Source: Streptomyces sp. NRRL F-5123
GTDB lineage: Bacteria > Actinomycetota > Actinomycetes > Streptomycetales > Streptomycetaceae
Length of the DNA stretch: 11,453 bases
Assembly: GCF_000721495.1 (NCBI RefSeq)
Contig: NZ_JOHY01000100.1
Location: 1-11,453 of the forward strand
Direction of reading: 5' to 3'
Part shown: piece after piece, positions 1-5,350 of the stretch
How the letters are laid out: each line of letters starts with the position of its first letter
Position numbering within the stretch: position 1 is the stretch's first letter
Position numbers and translations under genes: made by a program
Notes under the pieces: generated by a model
Database searches by the model: none
The model's input: the letters and a program-made list of their open reading frames with translations, nothing else
What the model was told of the DNA's origin: nothing

Positions 1-249
1 CGACACCCGCCGCATCCCCGGCGCCTGCGACGGTGACGGCGACACCGGCGCCACGAACCGCTGCGCCACCAACCGGGAAACCGCAGCATTCCCCGCCGCG
101 GCCTGGAGCAGTTGCACCGACGCGCGGCACAGCGGGGCCGCCGGCTCGGGGGCGCCCTCCGCCGGGGCGGCGGGGGCGCGGGAGGGGTCGGCCGTGCGGC
201 TCCCGGGCCGCTCGGCTGCTCCGCGTTCCCCGCGCGCGGTCGACGCCAT
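1..249 (-). CDS. Divergent eCIS-associated protein (AGNAAV/QR motif), N-terminal part
   Basis: Partial gene: the frame is open for 83 codons from an ATG at 249-247 and leaves the window at base 1. About 90% of its codons end in G or C, as expected for a real gene here. Residues 1-43 are Ala/Pro/Arg-rich and probably disordered. Residues 45-64 read VQLLQ-AAAGNAAVSRL-VAQR, which matches the short N-terminal LLxLQxxAGNAAVxxLLQR-type motif common in proteins encoded beside eCIS loci, including DUF4157 putative toxins. The catalytic or effector part, if any, lies outside the window, so the function is unknown; a CIS cargo or accessory protein is the leading inference. In-frame GTG codons at 264-262 and 276-274 are alternative starts, and the GTG at 264 has a GGGGG run just upstream. 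The gene is divergent from the structural operon and so probably separately regulated. Confidence 0.66.
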   Translation of the reverse strand, partial: MASTARGERGAAERPGSRTADPSRAPAAPAEGAPEPAAPLCRASVQLLQAAAGNAAVSRLVAQRFVAPVSPSPSQAPGMRRVS

Positions 250-317
250 GGACGTCAGGGTCACCTCTGCCCCCACCCGCCGCAACAGAAAAGCAAGCAA
301 CAAGGTGGGCCGTTGGG

Positions 318-337
318 GAAGGGGGAACTGCCCCTTC
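318..337. repeat. Perfect 7-bp inverted repeat upstream of sheath gene
   Basis: GAAGGGG (318-324) and CCCCTTC (331-337) are perfectly complementary around a 6-base spacer (GAACTG). It could be a leader hairpin or an operator dyad. It overlaps the weak GGAAC promoter candidate. No T-run follows, so it is not a classical terminator. Confidence 0.4.
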
Positions 338-423
338 GGTTCTCCCGTTCGGGCTGCCCTCTCGGTCATCGAGGTCGAGTCGCCGGTACGGCCCAAATCC
401 TGTGCGCCGAAGGGAAGGTCGCC

Positions 424-437
424 GGAGGATTTCCTCC
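424..437. repeat. GGAGGA-TT-TCCTCC dyad near sheath start
   Basis: A perfect 6-bp dyad with a 2-base centre lies 28 bases before the sheath ATG. The left arm resembles a Shine-Dalgarno sequence and the right arm resembles the anti-Shine-Dalgarno. In RNA it could close as a 5-bp stem with a 4-base loop. It may be an operator half-site pair or a leader hairpin; there is no direct evidence of function. Confidence 0.3.
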
Positions 438-451
438 CGTATCTCATGGTC

Positions 452-460
452 GAGGGGGAG
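452..460 (+). promoter_or_regulatory. Ribosome binding site that fixes the sheath start
   Basis: GAGGGGGAG ends four bases before the ATG at 465. It supports that start over upstream in-frame codons, which would add Arg/Pro-rich residues unlike any sheath N-terminus. Confidence 0.7.
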
Positions 461-464
461 TGGC

Positions 465-1991
465 ATGCCGTCGTACCTGTCCCCGGGCGTCTACGTCGAA
501 GAGGTGGAGTCCGGGTCGAGGCCCATCGAGGGGGTCGGGACCGCGGTTGCCGCGTTCATCGGATTCGCTCGCAAGGGGCCGTTGCACGAGCCGACGCCCA
601 TCAGCAACTGGACGCAGTTCAAGAGCGTGTTCGGCGACTTCGCCGAGGGAGCGTACCTGCCCGGCGCCGTCTACGGATTCTTCGCGAACGGCGGCGGCAT
701 CTGCTACGTCGTGCGTATCGGCGCGCCGGACTCCGCCGCCCAGGACGAGCCCGCCGAACTGACCGGCGGGGAGGCTGCGCGTCTCGGGCCGTACGAGGTG
801 CGGGCGCTGCCGCAGGTCACCGGGCAGATCTCGGTGGAGGTCACGGAGCCCGAGGGCGAGGACCCGCCGCAGGACACCTTCGGGCTCGTCGTCCGGCGGG
901 ACGGCGAGGTCGTGGAGACGTACCCCAAGCTGACCACCAAGCGCAGCAAGGACAACGCGGCGACCCAAGTACGCTCCCGCTCGCAGTACATCGCGCTGGC
1001 CGAGAGCCAGCAGGGGCCGGCGCCGCAGCGGCCGGAGGCGCAGCAGGTGGCGGTGCCGGCGGCCGCGCCGGGGACGCTGGAGGTGTCGGCGGCGTCGTAC
1101 ACCGGCGACCCGGAGCAGCGCACGGGCGTGGCGGGGCTCGAAGCGGTCGAGGAAGTCACGATGGTGGCCGCGCCGGACCTGATGAGCGCGTACCAGGCGG
1201 GCCGGATCGACGGCGAGCAGCTGATCTCCGTGCAGCAGGCGCTCGTCACGCACTGCGAGCTGATGGGCGACCGGGTGGCGATCCTGGATCCGCCGCCCGC
1301 GCTGAGCCCCCAGCAGGTGAAGGTGTGGCGGGAGCGGACGGCGGCGTTCGACTCGAAGTACGCGGCGCTCTACTACCCCTGGATCAAGGTCTTCGACCCG
1401 TCCGTGGGCCGGGACGGCTTCGTGCCGCCCAGCGGCCACATCGCGGGGGTGTGGGCGCGCAGCGACGAGACGCGCGGGGTGCACAAGGCCCCGGCGAACG
1501 AGGTCGTGCGCGGGGCGGTCGCGCTGCAGACGCAGATCACGAAGGGCGAGCACGACCTGCTCAACCCGGCGGGCGTCAACTGCGTGCGGGTCTTCCCGGG
1601 GCGGGGCATCCGGGTGTGGGGCGCGCGCACGCTGTCGTCGGACCCGTCGTGGCGCTATCTGAACGTGCGCCGGCTCTTCAACTACCTGGAGGAGTCCATC
1701 CTCAACGGCACCCAGTGGGCGGTCTTCGAGCCGAACGACGACGCGCTGTGGGCCAAGATCCGCCGCACCATCTCCGCCTTCCTGGTCAACGAGTGGCGCA
1801 AGGGGGCCCTGTTCGGCCTCACGCCGGACGAGGCCTTCTACGTCAAGTGCGACGCGGAGACCAACCCGCCGGAGGCCATCGACGCGGGGCAGGTCGTGTG
1901 CGAAGTGGGGGTGGCCCCGGTGAAGCCGGCGGAGTTCGTGGTCTTCCGGCTCGCGCAGATGTCCGCCGGTTCCGGCGCCGTCGACGAGTAG
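465..1991 (+). CDS. Contractile tail sheath protein
   Basis: This 508-residue protein is the CIS sheath subunit, which polymerises around the inner tube and contracts to drive it forward. The N-terminus MPSYLSPGVYVEEVESG is the classic sheath start, with SPGVYVEE as the inter-subunit arm. The C-terminal third has the conserved sheath core: RRLFNYLEESI, then FEPNDDALWAKIRRTISAFL, then WRKGALFG and the final beta strands ending FVVFRLAQMSAG. Residues of about 180-205 form a Gln/Pro/Ala-rich insertion (around QGPAPQRPEAQQ) that probably lies in a surface loop between the variable and core domains. Length is normal for an eCIS or phage sheath. Only one sheath gene is visible, unlike Afp, which has three paralogues. 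It is first in the operon and has a strong ribosome binding site. An 80-base gap follows before the tube gene. Confidence 0.96.
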   Translation: MPSYLSPGVYVEEVESGSRPIEGVGTAVAAFIGFARKGPLHEPTPISNWTQFKSVFGDFAEGAYLPGAVYGFFANGGGICYVVRIGAPDSAAQDEPAELTGGEAARLGPYEVRALPQVTGQISVEVTEPEGEDPPQDTFGLVVRRDGEVVETYPKLTTKRSKDNAATQVRSRSQYIALAESQQGPAPQRPEAQQVAVPAAAPGTLEVSAASYTGDPEQRTGVAGLEAVEEVTMVAAPDLMSAYQAGRIDGEQLISVQQALVTHCELMGDRVAILDPPPALSPQQVKVWRERTAAFDSKYAALYYPWIKVFDPSVGRDGFVPPSGHIAGVWARSDETRGVHKAPANEVVRGAVALQTQITKGEHDLLNPAGVNCVRVFPGRGIRVWGARTLSSDPSWRYLNVRRLFNYLEESILNGTQWAVFEPNDDALWAKIRRTISAFLVNEWRKGALFGLTPDEAFYVKCDAETNPPEAIDAGQVVCEVGVAPVKPAEFVVFRLAQMSAGSGAVDE

Positions 1992-2030
1992 GACGCCGGC
2001 CCCCGACGCGTAAACCGCCCCAAGTCCCGT

Positions 2031-2049
2031 AGCCGGAAGCAGCCGGAAG
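2031..2049 (+). repeat. Short direct repeat in the sheath-tube gap
   Basis: AGCCGGAAG occurs twice in tandem (2031-2039 and 2041-2049), separated by one base, just before the tube ribosome binding site. It is probably a chance duplication. No terminator-like hairpin is seen in the 80-base gap (1992-2071), so co-transcription is likely. Confidence 0.3.
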
Positions 2050-2071
2050 GCGATCACAGGAGGCCGGAGAC

Positions 2072-2515
2072 ATGCCGCTGCCCGAACTCGACGCTTCTGT
2101 CGGGCATTCGTTCGGATTGGAGTTCGACAGCGTCCTCATCAAGCGGATCACCGAGGTCAGTGGTCTGAAGATGGAGCAGGACGTCATCGAGCTGAAGCAG
2201 AACACCGCGGACGGCAAGTACGCGATCAAGAAGCTGCCGGGCCGCCCCAAGGCGGGCGAGGTCACGGTCACCCGCGGTCTCACCGAGGACAACAGCTTCG
2301 AGAAGTGGATCAAGGACTCGCGGTTCGGGAAGATGACGAACGCCCGGCGCAACGGGTCGATCATCGTCTACGACTACGAGGGCCTGCCGATCAAGCGCTA
2401 CAAGCTGATCAACGCCTGGCCCAAGTCGCTGGAGATCAGCACCCTCAAGGCGGGCGACACCTCGGTCCTCACCGAGAAGCTGTCGATCACCTACGAGAGC
2501 GTGGAACTCGACTGA
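2072..2515 (+). CDS. Inner tube protein (T4 gp19 / Hcp-like fold)
   Basis: This 147-residue protein is of normal length for a phage tail tube (gp19-family) protein, whose hexameric rings stack into the inner tube of the CIS. Family-typical features are the start MPLPELDASVGHSFGLEFDS, the loop ITEVSGLKMEQDVIELKQ, the TVTRGLTEDNSFEKWIKDS segment (helix following a strand), and the C-terminal TEKLSITYESVELD strand. The start is set by AGGAGG at 2058-2063, 8 bases before the ATG. It directly follows the sheath, the usual order, and its TGA overlaps the next ATG (TGATG), implying translational coupling. It is more Lys-rich and less extreme in composition than the second tube-family gene at 4915 and is the likely main tube subunit. 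Confidence 0.95.
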   Translation: MPLPELDASVGHSFGLEFDSVLIKRITEVSGLKMEQDVIELKQNTADGKYAIKKLPGRPKAGEVTVTRGLTEDNSFEKWIKDSRFGKMTNARRNGSIIVYDYEGLPIKRYKLINAWPKSLEISTLKAGDTSVLTEKLSITYESVELD

Positions 2516-2976
2516 TGCGCCGGATCACGGCCGCGGCCCCGGCACCCCGCAGCGCGGAGGGCGGGGCCGCCGGAGCGCCGGAAACCGGCCAAGGCGCCGG
2601 GCTGCGCACGGAGTTCGCCTTCGAGCTGCCGCGCGGCTACGTGGACGAGTCGGGCACGGTACACCGCTCGGGCGTGATGCGGCTGGCGACGGCACGCGAC
2701 GAGCTGGTGCCGCTGCGCGACGACCGGGTGCGGGAGAACTCGGCGTACCTGTCGGTCGTGCTGATCTCCCGGGTGGTCGTACGGATCGGGACCGTCGAGG
2801 ACGTGCACCCGGGCGTCATCGAGGACCTCTTCGCGTCCGACCTGGCCTTCCTGCAGGACTTCTACCGGCGGATCAACTCCGAGGGCCACACCCGCGCCCG
2901 CGTCACCTGCCCGGCCTGCCGGGAGGACTTCGCGGTGGAGCTGTCCGGCGGCGGTGGTCGCCTGGGGGAATCGTGA
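2515..2976 (+). CDS. Phage tail assembly protein-like (putative tail assembly chaperone, CxxC)
   Basis: A 153-residue protein starting at the ATG inside TGATG, coupled to the tube gene. Residues 1-30 are Ala/Gly/Pro-rich and probably disordered. The core from about residue 31 reads TEFAFELPRGYVDESGTVHRSGVMRLATARDE and continues into a helical segment with YLSVVLISRVVVRIG and DLFASDLAFLQDFYRRINS. This layout (beta roll, then helices with an SxLxxLxDxxR-like end) resembles Mu gp41/Phage_TAC_7-type tail assembly proteins. Near the C-terminus CPACREDF gives a CxxC pair that may bind zinc, although a second pair is absent, so metal binding would need a dimer or partner. It sits between the tube and the Pro-rich gene, where phages keep tail assembly chaperones ahead of the tape measure. 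Likely non-structural or a baseplate accessory; the family assignment is from memory of the pattern. Confidence 0.72.
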   Translation: MRRITAAAPAPRSAEGGAAGAPETGQGAGLRTEFAFELPRGYVDESGTVHRSGVMRLATARDELVPLRDDRVRENSAYLSVVLISRVVVRIGTVEDVHPGVIEDLFASDLAFLQDFYRRINSEGHTRARVTCPACREDFAVELSGGGGRLGES

Positions 2977-3113
2977 CGTACGCGGCGGACCGCATCCACG
3001 AGGAAGTCGCGTACCTCGCCTACCACTTGCACTGGCCGCTCGACCAGATCCTCGATCTGGAGCACGCCGACCGGCTCCGGTACGTCCGGCACGCGGCGCA
3101 GCTCAGCGGCTGA
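2973..3113 (+). CDS. DUF6760-like small protein, GTGA-overlapped
   Basis: A 46-residue protein starting at GTG 2973, inside the upstream stop (GTGA), with GGGGGAA at 2964-2970 as a possible ribosome binding site (two bases from the GTG) or translational coupling. The sequence YAADRIHEEVAYLAYHLHW, then PLDQILDLEHADRLRYVRHAA, matches the pattern I know as DUF6760, a small family recurrent in eCIS and phage-tail-like loci. It should fold as two or three short helices. The HW-PLDQILDLEHADRLRYV pattern recalls the second halves of phage tail assembly chaperone pairs (P2 E', lambda T-like). It lies in the -1 frame relative to the preceding gene. No enzymatic residues are seen. Inference: a chaperone or small baseplate accessory that acts with its upstream partner. 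Confidence 0.72.
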   Translation: MTYAADRIHEEVAYLAYHLHWPLDQILDLEHADRLRYVRHAAQLSG

Positions 3114-3133
3114 GCCGGGCACATCCGCTGAGC
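3101..3133. promoter_or_regulatory. Alternative hairpins between DUF6760-like and Pro-rich genes
   Basis: GCTCAGCGG (3101-3109) is perfectly complementary to CCGCTGAGC (3125-3133), forming a 9-bp stem with a 15-base loop. The left arm can instead pair locally, GCTCAGC (3101-3107) with GCTGAGC (3109-3115). The stem covers the stop codon of the small gene and ends just before the purine-rich ribosome binding site (3136-3147) of the GTG at 3153. It lacks a U-tract, so it may tune translation or mRNA stability rather than terminate transcription. Confidence 0.45.
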
Positions 3134-3152
3134 GGGAAGGGAGGGAGACGGG

Positions 3153-4883
3153 GTGGGACTGCTGTCATGGCTCGGCGGCGGAAGCCGCAGCCGGCCGGAC
3201 GCGAGGCCCGCGGCCACCGCGGACCCCGAGACCGCCGGGAGGAGCGGTGGGGAGGCGTGGCGCGAGCTGCCGCCGATCCAGCGCACGACGGGCGACCTCG
3301 GCCTGGTCACCGACCCCGGCGGCTTCCGCGCGTCCCTCGACACCTGGCAGGACGTCTCGCTGTCCCGGCCGCTGGGCCACGTGGTGAGCCCTGAGGCGCC
3401 GTCCGGGACGCTGTACGACATCGCGTCCGCGTCCCCCGAACCGCCGCCCGCCGCAGCCCCCGAGGCAGTCGGGCCGGGCACGCGCACCTGGGCGCCGCCG
3501 AGTTCGGGCCGTACGGGCGCACACCCGGCGGTGGCGCTGCAACGCATTCTGGGCGGCGGGCCGTTGACCTCGGCTGCCGCACCCCCCGAAGAAGCCGGGC
3601 CCGTCGTCGTACGACCGCTCGCTCCGCCTGACGCCGGGCCGCCCACGGCGGACGAGCCCTCCTCCGTACGGGAGTTGCCCGCCCCGCCCCTCGTACCGCC
3701 CCCCGGCGCCGAGCCCCCGGCGCCGCCCGCGGTCCAGCGCGCGGCACCCCCCGGAGCCCGCCCCGCGGCCCCGCCCCTCCCGCCGCCCGCCACCCCGCCC
3801 GTGCAGCGGACGACGGAGCAGCCCGCGGTCCGGCCCCACCAGCACCTGGGCATCGGCGAGCCCCTCCCGGGGCTGCCGCCGACCGCGCGCGGGCCCGCCG
3901 CCCGCTCCACGCCCGCGTCCGTGACCCCCGAGCCCGCGGCCCCGGAACCGCTCACGACGCAGTCCTCCCGGGAGACCCCGGACGCCCCGCCCCCCGTAGC
4001 CGCCGCGCCGCCCGGCTCCCCCGCGGACGGCCCGCTGCTCGGCGACAGCCCCCTGCTCCCCCCGGCCCCGGCCCCGGACGCCCGGACCCCGGCCTCCGAC
4101 GCCACGGAAGCCACCGGAGCCCCCGGCAACCCCCTGGCCCTGGTCGGGATGCAGCGCCTCCCCGCGGACCTGCCGCACCCCCCACCGCCGCCCGCGACCG
4201 GGCCCGAGCACCTGGCGGGGCTGGTCGGCGAACGCCCCGTCCCGCTCTTCGCCCGCACCGACGGCCCCGGCACCACCACGACGCCCGCGCCCGACCCGGA
4301 GCAGCCGGTGGTCGCTCGCTGGGCCACCGAGCCGCCGGCCGAGCCCGCCCGCCGCGCCACCCCCCGCCCCGCCGTCCCCACGGCCCCCTACGTCCAGCGC
4401 TCCTCCGCCGCCGCGCCCGGCGGCGCCACGTCCGGAGGCCCGCCCGCACCGCGCCCCGAGCCCCGCAGGTCCGCCGCCAACCGCCCCTGGACGGACGCCG
4501 GTTCGGTCGCGATCGCGGCGGGCGTGGCCCAGCGCACGGCGGACGGCTCCGTGGTCTTCACCCCGCCGTCCTCCACCGCCCTCACCGCCCTCGCCGTCCA
4601 GCGCGCGCCCGACCCCGCCACCGCCGAACCCGAGTTCGCCCCCTCCGCCGCGTCCGACTCCGCCGACTCCGCCGACTCCTCCCCCGACCCGGGGGGGCCC
4701 GCGGCCACGACCACCAGCAAGCCCGCCGACCCGGCGCGGAAGGCGGACGGGGAGGACGGCGCCGCCCAGCACGTCGACGACGCCCTCGTCCGCGCCCTCT
4801 TCCCGCGGCTGAGCCGTCTGCTCAAGGACGAGCTGCGGCGCGACCGCGAGCGCGCGGGCTTCCTCATCAACACCCGCCACTGA
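3153..4883 (+). CDS. Pro/Ala-rich CIS protein with repeated QR motifs
   Basis: This 576-residue protein has unknown function. It starts at GTG 3153 with AGGGAG five bases upstream. Three parts can be seen. An N-terminal module (residues 1-90) has MGLLSWLGGG, then WRELPPIQRTTGDLGLVTDPGGFRASL and a segment ending TLYDIAS. A long low-complexity Pro/Ala body follows (about 91-530). A charged, amphipathic C-terminal helix (541-576) contains LVRALFPRLSRLLKDELRRDRERAGFL. The hQR motif (h mostly I, L, V or M) occurs at residues 43-44, 130-131, 195-196, 218-219, 334-335, 415-416, 460-461 and 483-484; three G[ED]-P motifs occur near 235, 297 and 359. There is no signal peptide or membrane segment. Its place after the chaperone-like pair is where phages keep the tape measure. 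Candidates are a tape-measure-like or lumen protein, a cargo carrier, or an assembly scaffold. Codon thirds are nearly all C or G, more extreme than in the neighbours. Confidence 0.85.
   Translation: MGLLSWLGGGSRSRPDARPAATADPETAGRSGGEAWRELPPIQRTTGDLGLVTDPGGFRASLDTWQDVSLSRPLGHVVSPEAPSGTLYDIASASPEPPPAAAPEAVGPGTRTWAPPSSGRTGAHPAVALQRILGGGPLTSAAAPPEEAGPVVVRPLAPPDAGPPTADEPSSVRELPAPPLVPPPGAEPPAPPAVQRAAPPGARPAAPPLPPPATPPVQRTTEQPAVRPHQHLGIGEPLPGLPPTARGPAARSTPASVTPEPAAPEPLTTQSSRETPDAPPPVAAAPPGSPADGPLLGDSPLLPPAPAPDARTPASDATEATGAPGNPLALVGMQRLPADLPHPPPPPATGPEHLAGLVGERPVPLFARTDGPGTTTTPAPDPEQPVVARWATEPPAEPARRATPRPAVPTAPYVQRSSAAAPGGATSGGPPAPRPEPRRSAANRPWTDAGSVAIAAGVAQRTADGSVVFTPPSSTALTALAVQRAPDPATAEPEFAPSAASDSADSADSSPDPGGPAATTTSKPADPARKADGEDGAAQHVDDALVRALFPRLSRLLKDELRRDRERAGFLINTRH
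3273..4607 (+). repeat. Protein-level dispersed QR motif repeats
   Basis: Eight degenerate copies of a short motif of the form (A/P/Y/G/V)-(V/I/L/M/A)-Q-R-(T/A/S/I/L) are spread through the encoded Pro-rich protein: PIQRTT, ALQRIL, AVQRAA, PVQRTT, GMQRLP, YVQRSS, VAQRTA and AVQRAP. Spacing is irregular (23 to about 116 residues). The copies are not DNA tandem repeats, which suggests they are kept for protein function. Confidence 0.6.
4656..4679 (+). repeat. GACTCCGCC 9-bp tandem repeat
   Basis: Two full and one partial copy of GACTCCGCC encode an SDSADSADSS stretch in the Pro-rich protein (residues about 501-510). It is an in-frame microsatellite whose copy number could vary between strains without breaking the frame. 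Confidence 0.55.
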
Positions 4884-4914
4884 GAACGCACTTACGGGAA
4901 GAAGGAGTGACGTC

Positions 4915-5346
4915 ATGTCGGTCACCGATGACCCCGCGGTCAGCGTCTGCTTCGTCGTGACCGTCGACGGCATCGAGCTGGGCTCGTTCAACACCTGCGA
5001 CGGGCTCGGCTGCGAGGTCGTGCTGGAGACGCGCGAGGAGGGCGGCAACAACAGCCTGTCGTGGCAACTGCCCACCCGGCTGCGCTACTCCAACGTCAAG
5101 CTCTCCCGGCCGCTGACACGCGACACCGAGAAGGTCGCGAAGTGGTTCGCGAGCATGACGACGGGCATCAAACGCCGCACCGCGCACATCGAGGCGCGCA
5201 CCGCCGACGGCCACGTGGTGGCGCAGTGGGGCCTGCTCGAAGTGGTGCCGGTGCGGTGGAGCGGGCCGTCGTTCAGCCCGGAGTCGCCGAAGGTCGCCGT
5301 GGAGACGATCGAGATCGCGCACCACGGCTATGTGATGGGGAGCTGA
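4915..5346 (+). CDS. Second tube-family protein (gp19-like; tube initiator/adaptor)
   Basis: A 143-residue gp19-family protein, about the same length as the main tube but divergent in sequence. Recognisable features are FVVTVDGIELGSFNTCDGLGCEVVLETREEGGNN (the beta strand-loop at the subunit edge), the middle LSRPLTRDTEKVAKWFASM helix, which matches LTEDNSFEKWI of the main tube, and the C-terminal strand VAVETIEIAHHGYV. The ATG at 4915 follows AAGGAG (4902-4907) at seven bases. Afp-type eCIS use a second tube paralogue (Afp5-like) as the first ring, above the LysM adaptor and spike, and this gene lies directly upstream of the LysM gene, so that role is inferred here. The three Cys residues (C12, C28 and C34) are not present in the main tube protein. 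Confidence 0.9.
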   Translation: MSVTDDPAVSVCFVVTVDGIELGSFNTCDGLGCEVVLETREEGGNNSLSWQLPTRLRYSNVKLSRPLTRDTEKVAKWFASMTTGIKRRTAHIEARTADGHVVAQWGLLEVVPVRWSGPSFSPESPKVAVETIEIAHHGYVMGS

Positions 5347-5350
5347 CGCG

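Larger units (their letters stand above)
250..464. promoter_or_regulatory. Divergent intergenic region between QR-motif gene and CIS operon
   Basis: This non-coding gap separates the two divergent genes and must hold the promoter of the structural operon unless transcription reads in from outside. It contains two short perfect dyads (annotated separately) and the sheath ribosome binding site. A GGAAC at 324-328 followed after 18 bases by GTT at 347-349 loosely resembles an ECF-sigma promoter, but with this base composition the match is weak. No convincing TTGACA/TATAAT-type promoter is visible on either strand. Confidence 0.45.

Noticed and set aside
324..349. ECF-sigma-like promoter (GGAAC, 18-base gap, GTT)
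   Set aside because: The second element is only three bases and the first lies in a dyad, so chance is likely. It is mentioned in the intergenic entry but not called as a promoter.
33..464. In-frame extension of the sheath gene upstream to an ATG at 33
   Set aside because: The extra residues are Arg/Pro-rich and unlike any sheath, the SPGVYVEE N-terminus begins at 465 with a strong ribosome binding site, and 1-249 is better explained by a minus-strand gene.
4908..4915. TGACGTCA palindrome at a gene start, repeated at 8042-8049
   Set aside because: Both copies arise where a TGA-containing or ATG-containing context meets GTC. Two 8-base palindromes in 11 kb of biased sequence, inside a co-transcribed operon, are not strong evidence for an operator.
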